Assembly (NCBI RefSeq): GCF_020497125.1
Contig: NC_059082.1
Span: 31,828,965 to 31,892,964, forward strand
Source of the DNA: Mauremys mutica
Lineage: Eukaryota; Chordata; Testudines; Geoemydidae
Length of the DNA: 64,000 nucleotides
Direction of reading: 5' to 3'
Numbering within the stretch: the first letter of the stretch is position 1; each line of letters opens with the position of its first letter. Positions 35,801 to 45,601 of this stretch are shown in pieces. A model generated the notes under the pieces. It ran no database searches and was not told where the DNA came from. It saw only the letters and a program-made list of their open reading frames with translations. Position numbers and translations under genes: made by a program.

Positions 35801-37701
35801 AGCCTTGTCTATTCTTCAGACTAGCCCCAATTCAGTAAACATACTGCAAACCCCAAGTATAGATAAGCAAAGTTGTGATTAGCACCTCTCCAGCTTTCCT
35901 GGTTTCAAGCAGGGGTAAGTTTAATCCGAGCATATTGTACCTTCCTGGTGTTTACACTTAAGGTGTTTCACCAGTTGCTGGCCTCCAATGGCTGAACCAA
36001 AGTGCAGACAAAGCCTTACTTTACTTGCATATCTGAAGTTGAAAGTGAGTTATGTTAAGCTTGGAAAAACCAGATAACGTGAAAGTAACCACATCTCAGA
36101 CAACATCTTAATGACCACAACTCTAGTTCAAAGATCCTGTCTGAAATGGATATAAGTTAATAAACAGTGATGAACCAATGTCCTCTTCATTTTAATGAAA
36201 TGAATGATCAGGCAAGGTACCTTGAATTAATAGCAACATGTAGCACGAATTAAGGAAAAGGGACGTACAGCATTTGAGATGTCATCACAAGATAGCTGTA
36301 TGCAAAACAGAGAGAATTAACAGAATACACCTCCATTTGCTAATATAACTCAGGTTTCCCAGGGATGAGCATATTCGTTGACTACAACAGTAAGTTCAAG
36401 ATTGTATTATGTCATGAGCGGAATACAGAAAATAGATATGTTGGGATTTTAGGCACCAGAGAGACAGCCAAACACAATGCTGGATACATTTGGGAAAAGA
36501 ACAAAAATGGTAGTGAAATAAACTTTATGTCTAGAATTTTCAAACAAGATTTATGGAGTTTGGCTACCCAGTCCCCCTATGGGAATACATAGGAGTGGAG
36601 TGATTAAGACCCTCGGACAAAATCGCAGCCTATATTCCTAAGGGACACTACATAATAAAAGGAATATTCTTTAAGCTTATAAAGAAAAGGTAATTGATAA
36701 TGGACATTTAAACTCACATTGCTCATTTTACCACCTAATGGTCATAGCAAAGACCTTCAGAATGCCTGGAATATACTGAGTTCTAAGGCGCACTAGATCT
36801 CAGCTTGCCAAGTAAAAATACATTTGATGTTCTCTGTTCTCTCTCAGCTCATTCTTATGCAGACTAATGCCTGACAGATGCTTAGAGATTGCTTCAGGGA
36901 TAGGCAAAAAGATCCACTGCACGAAAATGCTGGGATATTAGAGATGGTTTCTGCTGTTAGTGGAGCCGCAAAAGCCATAACTCCCTTCTGTTTATTCAGA
37001 AAAAAAGTAGTCAGTCTCTCATCCTCTGGTAAGCGAGAGGTTAACAGTCTGTTTTCCAAAAAGACCAACCCTCTAACGCTAAAATGTTATTTCTATTGCA
37101 TTACATTTAGGAGCCCTCAGGGTCACAGGGTAGATAATCAAAAAGGACAAGGAGAAAATTAAAAAAGAGAGGAAGGCAATCAAAAAGAGCATTGAGGAGG
37201 ACCATAATCCTCCATAGGAAGAATACTAATTATACTACTGCATCATCTTATAATTAACCCTGATCTAGAGTTCTTTTTTAGCAGTAATAACTTTCACACG
37301 TACAATCATTTTGATTGCTAATTGTTCCCAGCATTTCTTGAACAGCTATTTTAGTTTGTGTCGCTTCTTTTTACACAGCAGTTAACTCTCATTTATAAGA
37401 AATAAGACAAAATATTTAGTGTCTTGGATAATTCTGTCATCAGACATTCCAATAAGTGTGCTGGCTTCATTTTATGTTTGAGCTGTGGGTAGAATACATT
37501 CTCCTCCTTTCCCAAATAGTCCTCTCTCTCTAGTGGTGAAATTAATCGCTGGTGTATATCTCAGGTAGCACCCTCTCAGGCCAGCAGCTGAAATTGGCCA
37601 TAGGTCTTTTTAACGACTTCCATCTGCACTTTCATATTTACTTTAATAAATGTGGAATATTATTATAGCAAGCACACTGAATTCCCTACATACTTTCCTT
37701 C
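32896..37701. other. Unique A+T-rich non-coding sequence
   Basis: No gene or recognised repeat was seen in this 4.8 kb. Open frames such as those near 34045-34730 and 36365-37160 carry no domain I know and start and stop without splice context. Confidence 0.4.
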
Positions 37702-37709
37702 CATAACAG

Positions 37710-37929
37710 CAGGGCCGGCTCCAGGGGTTTGGCTGCCCCAAGCAGCCAAAAAAAAAAAAAGCCGCGATCGCAATCGCGATCTGCGGCAATTCAGCAGGAG
37801 GTCCTTTGCTCCAAGCGGGAGTGAGGGACCCTCCGCCGAATTGCCACCGAATCCCTGAAAGTGCCGCCCCACTCCCGAGTTGCCGCCCCAAGCACTTGCT
37901 TGATAAGCTGGTGCCTGGAGCCGGCCCTG
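37710..37929. mobile_element. hAT MITE with CAGGGCCGGCTCCAGG ends
   Basis: The ends CAGGGCCGGCTCCAGG and CCTGGAGCCGGCCCTG are perfect 16-bp inverted repeats. The flanks CATAACAG at 37702-37709 and 37930-37937 are identical, a perfect 8-bp target duplication. The interior has a 13-A run, a GCGATCGCAATCGCGATC palindrome and CGAATTGCC words. The CAGGGCCGGC terminus matches that of the transposase-bearing element at 42119-45593. Confidence 0.95.
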
Positions 37930-37937
37930 CATAACAG

Positions 37938-38724
37938 ATCCCTACTTGGGCTCATATTGTTCCTGGACAACTGGGCACATGTTGGTATGCTATTTCTAAA
38001 GAGTTACAAACAAAACCAAGTTTCTGCCAGATTACATAATACGGGTGGGGTCCAAAGAAGAGGCCTTGGTGACGGCTGCTCCATCATGAACGAAATCAAT
38101 ATTCCCCACAAACTAACTTGAGGTATAGCGAGACTATGGAAATGCACAGATGATTTTACACCAGATACGTGGAATGAGATATACAGGTTGCTGAAATATA
38201 TTATCACTCTGGAAGAATGGAGAGGATAGAAAGAGGGCTAGAACAAGCAATTTCAATTCCTTATGAAATTTGCCTTCAGAGCGAGGTATTTACAGCATTC
38301 ACATTATTTTTAGTGCTTGTTTTCATTCAGCATTGGTTGCATTCTGTTCCTGTAAATTCACTCCAATTACAAAAGACTGTCTGTTCCCCATCTGTATTTG
38401 GATTCTTGATTAAGTAAACCATGGCAAACATTATTTCCTGCTGAATTTTTTGTTCAGAAGAGACACTAGAGTAATCCCTCTCTTCCCCTTGCTCCCCTCA
38501 AATACCCCTAAACTATTTTGTTCCTTGGCTCTAAATGTTCAATTAATTCCCAGACAATTAATGTAAGGAAGGCTTCATTCCAACTAGGTTGAGTCACACT
38601 AGGAAAAAAGGTGTGTTGAATAATACATTAAGTAGTGAAGACAAGGCCAGAGAGTTTTGAGTTATATGTTAAAGGCACATCAGCTTCTCAGAAATCTAGT
38701 GAGTATGCTTCTGTCAGCAGCAAC
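37938..38724. other. Unique non-coding sequence
   Basis: No gene or recognised repeat was seen. Confidence 0.4.
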
Positions 38725-38732
38725 TGCTAGCC

Positions 38733-39499
38733 CAGAGGTGGGTAAACTACAGCCCGCGGGCCACATTCAGCCCGCGGAACCTTCCTGCCTGGCCCTTGAG
38801 CTCCTGGCCAGGGAGGCTAGTCCCTGGCCCCTACCCTGCTGTCCCCCCTCCCCCGCAGCCTCAGCTCACCGTGCCGCCAGCGCTCTGGGTGGCTGGGCTG
38901 CGAGCTCCTTCTGGGTAGCGCAGCTGCGAGAGCCACCACCCTGCCCCGGTGCTCTAGGCTGTGCGGTGGCGTGGCTGGCTCTGGGCAGCGCGGCTGCCCG
39001 TCCTGGTGCTCTGAGAGGCATAGCAAGAGGGTGGGGAGTGGGGGGGGGGGCTGGCTAAGGGGCAGGGGGTTCCGGGGGCAGTCAGGGGACAGGGAGCAGG
39101 TGGGCGGTTGGATGAGGTGGAGTTTCTGAGGGGGTGGTGGTCAGGGGATGGGGAAAAGGGGGTGGTTGGATAGGCATGGGAGTCCCGGGGGGCCTGTTGG
39201 GGGGGCAGGGGTGTGGATTGGGGTCAGGGGATAGGGAGCAGGGAAGGTTGGATAGGGGTGGGGTCCCAGGGGGTGGTTGGGGTGGGGGGTCCCAGGAGGG
39301 GGCAGTCAGGGGACAAGGAGAAGGGGGGGGTTGATGGGTTGGAGGTTCTGAGGGGGCCAGTCAGGGGGCGGGAAGTGGAAGGGGGCGTATGGGGGCGGGG
39401 GGCAGGCTGTTTGGGGAGACACAGCCTTCCCTACCTGGCCCTCCATACAGTTTCGGAATCCCGATGTGGCCCTCAGGCCAAAAAGTTTGCCCATCCCTG
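38733..39499. mobile_element. Non-autonomous hAT element, GGTGGGTAAACTACAG ends
   Basis: The left end is CAGAGGTGGGTAAACTACAG and the right end is AAAGTTTGCCCATCCCTG. The flanks TGCTAGCC (38725-38732) and TGCTGGCC (39500-39507) match at 7 of 8 bases. The subterminal CCCGCGGGCCACATTCAGCCC matches the kind at 2549-2846. The G-rich core (about 39030-39420) has GTCAGGGGACAGGGAG units. No transposase is present; open frames reflect G-richness. Confidence 0.88.
39030..39420 (+). repeat. G-rich repeats inside hAT element
   Basis: Units such as GGCAGTCAGGGGACAGGGAG and GGTTGGATAGGGGTGGGG recur with varied spacing. The last unit block (39281-39422) closely follows 30781-30903 in the nested hAT element. 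Confidence 0.7.
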
Positions 39500-39507
39500 T
39501 GCTGGCC

Positions 39508-39865
39508 AGACAAACACACTGCTCCAGTAAAGCAGCACTGTAGGCCACACATGCACCTGGTGATACTTTCCTCCTCTCCCTGGCCAGGTTTACATATCAA
39601 AATGTTATCCCCAGAACTGATGGTTTAATTCTGTTTAGATGGCACATTACTGAATACTCTTTTATCCTGCTCTAAATTCACTGCTAAAACAGACTTCAGC
39701 ATTATGTCGATAAACATGATTTTTGGCAACTGTGTAAAGGCACAGCAACATTTTTCAGTGTAGACCTGGCCTCTGGAAAGGTCTTTCAGATATGAGGGAA
39801 ATCCTGCCCTTATCAACCAAAATATTTGGGTAAGAGTGCAAGCTTGTACTGAGCTTTACAAAGGG
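39508..39865. other. Unique non-coding sequence
   Basis: No gene or recognised repeat was seen. Confidence 0.35.
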
Positions 39866-39955
39866 GCTCTGGGAGTTAGGTACTCAACTCCCATTTCAAA
39901 CCGAAGGCAGTAAACTACCTAACTGCTTTAGGCCCATTTGAAAATCTCAGCCCCA
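39866..39955. repeat. Old near-palindromic repeat (GGGAGTTAGGTACTCAACTCCC type)
   Basis: GGGAGTTAGGTACTCAACTCCC is itself a near palindrome, followed by CCTAACTGCTTTAGG and AAAATCTCAGCCCC. It resembles the unit at 13209-13297. Confidence 0.5.
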
Positions 39956-41020
39956 GTTTTCATTGTACAATGGAAACCTTAATCTGACTGCACATCCTTA
40001 ATATAAACATATATTACTGTAATGTATACAGTATTATCGTCGCTTCACAGCTAAAAGGCATGTAATTGTGAATATAATCACTGGATCATTTGATTTGATG
40101 GTGGCAGAGCTTAACTTAGATTTCTTAAGCTCAATGATAATTAAACTTCTACAGAAGTTACACCATCAGGCAGCTAAAGTTGGGGATATTCTTACAGTAA
40201 TTACTATTAAAGGTATCACTTCCCCACATCTTATTCCAACCACTTACTGCTTCGGAAGTGATTTCATTGTGGGAAACTGCCACACCTGTCAGGTTTTTCT
40301 CTTTGCCTGTTATTTTAAGAGGCAGGCAGCAGTGAAGTGAAAGGAGTTCAGTGGCTTCATTAAGGACCTGTCATTCCTAACATTTGCCCACCCTCTCATC
40401 ATCATAGAATAAACAACAGTAAGCAGCTAATAATCAGAAACAAAATCAAAAGCACAAAAATTGCCAACTCCAAATGACCTTTGGTCAGCTTTGAACCTTG
40501 AGCTACATATGTCTCCTAGCATACCCAACCAAGCTGTGCCTTCACAGCATGCAGCTAATGAGGTTGAAAGTTTTCCTTATTAAAAGCTGAACAGTTACAT
40601 TATCACTTTGCATGGTGTTCTTGCCCTGGATCCTCAAGGTGGAACTTGGTTAAGGAGCTGAATGCTTTGAGCTCAGAATATAAACAACAGGGAGTTTTCT
40701 GCAACTATGGCTAAATATAGCCCTTTTTATTATCCATCACCAAGAGCCTGACATGGGAGTCTTGTGCTACAATTGGTACAACACAGTGTCACCCTGACAA
40801 AAATGAGAGGATTTCAGCTGCCTTGAAACATTACATTGATGAAGGTAACACAAACAGCAGGAAGCAGCAGTAGCCGTCACCAAACGCCTGCTATTTATTT
40901 TTTCCCTTCACAGCCACCAAAAAGGAACTCCACCATAAAGGGCAGTTATCAATTCTACTTAGAAAATTTGTAAAACCAAAAGGCAAACTATATTTGGGAA
41001 GCGGCTAGAAGTTGACAATG
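39956..41020. other. Unique A+T-rich non-coding sequence
   Basis: No gene or recognised repeat was seen. Confidence 0.4.
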
Positions 41021-41112
41021 TTAAAACATTGACTTATATAAAGTGGAGAAACAAAAGTGAAGGGTAATATAGTGCAACACTTTTATGTGTACGTATGTAT
41101 TACTGCTGACTA
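41021..41112 (+). repeat. Direct repeat, copy 1
   Basis: This stretch runs TTAAAACATTGAC, AAGTGGAGAAACAA, AGTGAAGGGTAATA, AGTGCAACACTTTTATGT, GTATGTATTAC. Copy 2 at 41248-41335 has the same words in the same order with roughly 80 percent identity by eye and small gaps. Confidence 0.8.
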
Positions 41113-41200
41113 GATTAAGCTTTCCCTTTAAGAAAAGAACTGAGGGATCCTAAATTTTGTGTGCTTGCCCTTGCAACCTAAATAAGATTATTTTAACAGA

Positions 41201-41246
41201 GGTTTGCTGGGTGAGGTATTATCTTTTACCGGGCCAACTTCTGTTG
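41201..41246 (-). mobile_element. PLE tail scrap
   Basis: On the minus strand it reads CAACAGAAGTTGGCCCGGTAA, AAGATAATACCTCACCC, the same tail words as in the PLE remnant at 26432-26725. It ends just before the second copy of the direct repeat. Confidence 0.55.
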
Positions 41247-41247
41247 A

Positions 41248-41335
41248 TTAAAACATTGACCCATAAGTGGAGGAACAAGAGTGAAGGGTGATACAGTGCA
41301 ACGTTTTTATGTATATGCATGTATTACCGCTTGCT
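41248..41335 (+). repeat. Direct repeat, copy 2
   Basis: TTAAAACATTGAC, AAGTGGAGGAACAA, AGTGAAGGGTGATA, AGTGCAACGTTTTTATGT and GCATGTATTAC align with copy 1, offset by 227 bp. The PLE scrap lies between the copies. Confidence 0.8.
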
Positions 41336-42110
41336 ATATTCAGTTAAATTCCAGCATGTACCACAGTAGCCTCATTTTTCTAGAAGTGACTTACTCCAGG
41401 AGCCAGCAAAGGGACATTTTTAAAGAGTTTACTCCTGCTGGAGAAGCTCCTCATAACTTAATACCTTATTCCTGAGAGACTCAAAGGTGCAGAGACTTGA
41501 TTATGCCTTTCCTTTCTTTATTAGTGATATACTAAGCCAATCAGGGAACAGAAACAATTCCTCATGGCTAAGGTAACCTGTCACATCAGCAATATTGAAT
41601 AAATGCTGAAAACATAATCTGCAAAAAATTTTCCATGAGACAATCAAATACTTTCAAATCATAAGTGAATTCATGAAAGTCAAAGTCTGTTCATGGCCAG
41701 GAAAATAGGTGAATTGTGTCAAATCACATGGGGATTTTGTTTAAAAACAAAACACCAGAATATCCCTCCAAATATGAAATTTTCTTGCAAAAATTTCCAT
41801 TTTCAAAAAATGTCTTTTTTCTTTTCATGAAAGAATTTGTTCAAAAAACTCAACCAGCTTGAAATTTCTGCTCCAAAGTTTCCATCTTGCACTGTTTTGA
41901 GGGGCTGGGGGAATGAAACAGGCTGAGATCTTTCTAGCTGTCCAAATTCAGGAATTCATTCCCTCAAATTCATTGAGGGAACAGTGGTACTGATAATGCT
42001 GCCAGGAATCTAAGATGCCATGAAGAGGCCACTTAGGAGACAGAATGAGAGAGGAAGCTAAACATTTTCAGCCCTCTCCTTCTCCCCCGCCCCCAAACTC
42101 CAACTTAAAC
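41336..42110. other. Non-coding, partly a low-complexity old repeat
   Basis: From about 41720 to 41890 the text alternates A- and T-runs (TTGTTTAAAAACAAAACACC, TTTCCATTTTCAAAAAATG). I vaguely recognise such text from a turtle repeat ending in a GACCAGCTCT-like word, but cannot assign it. Confidence 0.3.
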
Positions 42111-44270
42111 ACACTAGGCAGGGCCGGCCCACAACATTTTGGCACCTGAGGCGGGGAGCTCAAATGATGCTCCCATGCCCCCTCGCTTGGGCCAAAACTT
42201 TGAAATGTCTCAATTGTGCCTTCTTCCTGTTCTACTCCTCTCATGGTACTGCTCTGCTACCTACCCCAATAAAGGAGAACTAACAACTTAAAATGCCTTG
42301 TTCAAAAATTTTAAACAACACTTAACTTTCAAACGCCTGAACAGCAAATGTAACTTTTCTTGTCTGCGTAGTAAACACTGGCATTTTTATCTGTTTGAAT
42401 AATTAAAATGGTGCTTTCCGTGCCTTCTTGGTTGCAAAGATTTGAACTGCTTCCTGCTGAAGGTCCGCAGTCTGGGCCAGCTCATGCTCTATTGAAATGG
42501 TTGCAAGGCTGACCAGCCTCTCCTGTGTCATTGTGGAGCGTAGATGTGTTTTTATTAACTTCAGCTTGGAGAAGCTGCGTTCTCCACTGGCAACTGTTAC
42601 AGGAAGTGTTAGAAGTATGCAGAGAGCAACAAAAGTATTTGGAAAGAAGGTGGTCATCTTATTTGTGCACACAGATTCCAGAACAGCCTTTGGAGTTGAT
42701 CCTGCTGAACTGTATCTTGAAAGGGCTTTCAGTTCATCACCTAATCACTTGCATCAATATCGCGCATCAATATCGCGCATGCGATCATGTGTCAACACTG
42801 TCTCTAGTGCCCTGCATTGCTGGTATAGGTCTTCTTCAGGTATAGTGAGGAGTTTTGGAATATCATACAACATCCCAAATATACTGCTGTGTTCCTTGAG
42901 CTGCATGAAACGTTCTTCAACTGACTGCATTGCACAATTTAGCACCTGGTTAAAGAATTCAACTTTGAATTGTTGTTTTGGGTCTCTTATGGGATTATCC
43001 CATGCCTCGTAATCAAAATGTCTTCTTCTTTGGTGATTCTTGTATTCTTGAATTGGTGGGAAAATAGCTTCAGTGTGAAGTTCCTCTGCCAACTTCTGTG
43101 CACTCTTCAGAACGTTTTGAAATCCCTCATCTGACCGGTAAGACTGTAGGTATAACTTTGCTTTGTCCAGTTGTTCCATTGCTCCAGATATATCAAGGTC
43201 AACACCTTGGAGTCTCTTGCTTACAACATTTATTTCAAACAGTATGTCATGCCACAACACTAAGACACACAGAAATTTGAAGTTATGTGTGTTTCTGGTG
43301 ATTCCACTTCCCTCTGCTACTGTTCTCCCACAAACAGTTAATGTCATAGCATTATTCTCCATCATGGCAACTATGGCAACATCTATCTTCCCAATTTGGT
43401 GTTTGATAGGTTTTATTGCCTCCACTCTACTTTCCCATCATGCGGCACTCAGTGGTTTCAGTGTCAGAGAGGATGTTCCCAGATGCTGCTTCAAAATTTG
43501 CCATCAATGAGTTGATGCAGAGAAAAATACATAGATGCTTTGAATTACATTAAAAAATTCAGCAGCCTCACTAAAAGCTGTTGCTGCATCACTGACCACC
43601 AAGTTCAATGAATGAGAATTGCATGGGACAAAAAAACGCTCGAGGGTTTAACTCTCAGATCCGTGTCTGCACTCTTTTGTTCTTTCCTCTCATGTTGGCA
43701 CCATTATCATAGTCTTGACCTCTCATGTCGGCATCGCAATTTCCGTATCTTCCAGCTTTTTAAAAAGCACATTTGTTATACCAGCTCCTGTAGTATCATC
43801 AATGTCAATAAATTCTAGAAAATGCTCTCTGACAGTCACCATTGCAGGGACATTTTCACTAGGTTCTGTTGTTGTTACAAAACGCACCATTAAAGTCATT
43901 TGTTCCGTATGGCTGATGTGCAGTCCAGACTAACAGAGTAATATCTGGCTGACTTCAGATCTGCCACAATCTTCTGTTTGACTTTTGTTGCCAGTAACTG
44001 TATGATCTCATTTGGAATTGTTTTTCCAAGGTAGTGGGGTGTGTACATTTCTTGGGTGGTGACTCTTCTTAGATGCTCCTGGAGTACAGCATCAAACTCA
44101 GCCATCAGCTCCACAATTTTGAGGAAGTTTCCATTGTTTGGCACATACAGCTGATCTGAAGTGCCACACAGTGCTAGGTTTTGGGTAGCAAGCATTCTTA
44201 CAATGGCAATGTGCCTTTTCAGAACATTTTGCCAGTAAAGAGACTCTGATGCAATCTTCTCTTGATGCTG

Positions 44271-44406
44271 TGAAGTATCAGAAGGGTAGCCATGTTAGTC
44301 TGGATCTGTAAAAAGCAACAAAGAGTCCTGTTGCACCTTAAAGACTAACAGATGTATTGGAGCATAAGCTTTTGTGGGTAAATACCCACTTCGTCAGACG
44401 CATGCT
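44271..44406 (-). mobile_element. PLE-tail insertion inside the transposase
   Basis: The insert is bounded by TTGATGCTG at 44262-44270 and again at 44407-44415, a 9-bp target duplication. On the minus strand it reads from a hammerhead-like motif through AAAGCTTATGCTCCAATACA, CTGTTAGTCTTTAAGGTGC and CAGACTAACATGGCTACCC. This is one of the commonest interspersed tails in turtle DNA. I assign it to Penelope-like elements because of the hammerhead motif, not because of any coding region. It is younger than the hAT element that it splits. Confidence 0.75.
44362..44397 (-). ncRNA. Hammerhead-ribozyme-like motif, core mutated
   Basis: On the minus strand: CTGACGA (the CUGANGA half), then GTGGGTA and TACCCAC as a perfect 7-bp stem II, then AAAAGCTTATGC where the core expects GAAA. 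The base corresponding to G12 is A. In related copies I recall this position as CCCACGAAAGC, so a CpG was lost. Without G12 the motif should be inactive. Confidence 0.6.
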
Positions 44407-45601
44407 TTGATGCTGATCATCTATGGTGGCCTTTAACCTTAGTCTCATCTCAAGCTCTTTCCACCTATGGAACGCACTCTGGTGATTTGCTGCCTTCTCA
44501 TGGCATGCCAGATTTCTAGCCAGATTTTTCCAGTCCTTTGTTCCTGTAGAACCCAATGTGGCTGGAACATTAGACTGGAAGAGTTTGCAACAAAAACAGT
44601 ATGCAGCATTCTGGGTTTTTGAGTACATAAGCCATGGCCTCTCCACTTTGTCACCATTGGGGATTCATTGTCTTTGGGGAACATGAAGTTTTTCACTTGC
44701 TGTGGCCCATATAGTACAAGGAAGTCCCTCAGGCTACTGCTCAAGTGGGTCCACAGATCATCTAGACTTAAGGAACTAAACTCAACAGCAGCTGTTTCTT
44801 GCACCTCCACCACACTCTTCTCTGATCTACACTTTTCTTCAGGAATGTGCATGGTTACATCCTTTTGAGTTGGAGATATGGATGCTGCAGTAGTTGCCAG
44901 GTCACCTGCATTCTGACTAACTGGAAGATCTCCTCACCACTCACATCCTCACTGGGACCGGAATGCTCACTGTGAACATTTGTGTCTATGTATCTCAGGA
45001 GAGCTCCTTCCTGCTTAGATAGAAAAGCTTCCTTTGCTTGCTTTCTTTTTCTGAATGCTGCCCCAGAGGGGCATTTTCTTCCTTCACTCATGACTGCTGT
45101 GCCAGCTATAGTTGCTCTCAACACTTGGTTGAAGGGGACAAATAAGCATTGCTGGTAGCAGGGCCTGAGTGAGGAAGATATCAGCATCTTAAGGGCCTAA
45201 CTGGCTCCTACTACTTCAGTTGACTGCCTGTTCTCCTCAAGTGGGTTCAGGGAAGCAGCAGGAAACAGGAAGCGGCCTGAGAAGCTGGTATTAATCAGTC
45301 CAGGCTCCTGGGGGTGCTAGAGAGGTACATAAGAGGCTCCTCCTCCTCTCTCTCCCTGCAGCTCCTGCTGCTTTCTGTTAGTCCCTCTCTCCTTTTCTCC
45401 TGCCTGCCTGTTATGTCTCTTGTGCCCTCCTTCCTCCAGCACAGCACTCCACCATTTCCGTGTATCTAGAGCAGAGAGAATACATGCACCAGCAGCAGAC
45501 ACAATTTTCTACACTCTGGGTCCTAGTGGTGCCCCCCACAGTCTGGCACCTGAGGTGGCCACCTCAGTTTGCCGCATGGTAAGGCCAGCCCTGTCACCAG
45601 G

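Larger units (their letters stand above)
42403..45091 (-). pseudogene. hAT transposase pseudogene (TTF zinc finger / hAT C-terminal dimerisation, ZMYM1-like)
   Basis: Read on the minus strand, the frame begins near 45091 with MSEGRKCPSGAAFRKRK, the lysine-rich start usual for this family. A TTF-type zinc finger follows at about 44520-44640, with WLMYSKTQNAAYCFCCKLF and later HEKAANH as metal-ligand region. The catalytic region includes YYSVSLDCT (about 43930), RGQDYDNGANMRGK (43682-43723) and CNSHSLNLVVSDAA (about 43580-43623). Next is WHDILFEINVVSKRLQ (about 43250), and the dimerisation segment LPVTVASGERSFSKLKLIK lies near 42550-42610. It would have acted in the nucleus to cut and paste the element by an RNase H-like fold. 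It is broken by a frameshift near 44640, the insertion 44271-44406, a frameshift near 43925, an in-frame TGA at 43655-43657, a one-base slip in the homopolymer at 43631-43637, and another shift between 42754 and 42672. It is not a host gene: it sits inside terminal inverted repeats. Confidence 0.9.
42119..45593 (-). mobile_element. hAT transposon with transposase relic
   Basis: The left end CAGGGCCGGCC and the right end GGCCAGCCCTG are inverted repeats with one change. A second pair of words, GCACCTGAGGCGG near the left and GCACCTGAGGTGG near the right, repeats the subterminal region in direct order. The flanks ACACTAGG (42111-42118) and TCACCAGG (45594-45601) match at 6 of 8 bases, consistent with an old 8-bp hAT target duplication. 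At 3475 bp it is the size of an autonomous element plus one 136-bp insertion. It encodes a decayed transposase on the minus strand and is dead. The terminus matches that of the small elements at 37710 and 62023. Confidence 0.88.

Noticed and set aside
42497..43012. 171-codon plus-strand open frame
   Set aside because: It is the reverse complement shadow of the transposase pseudogene on the minus strand, which has the recognisable motifs.
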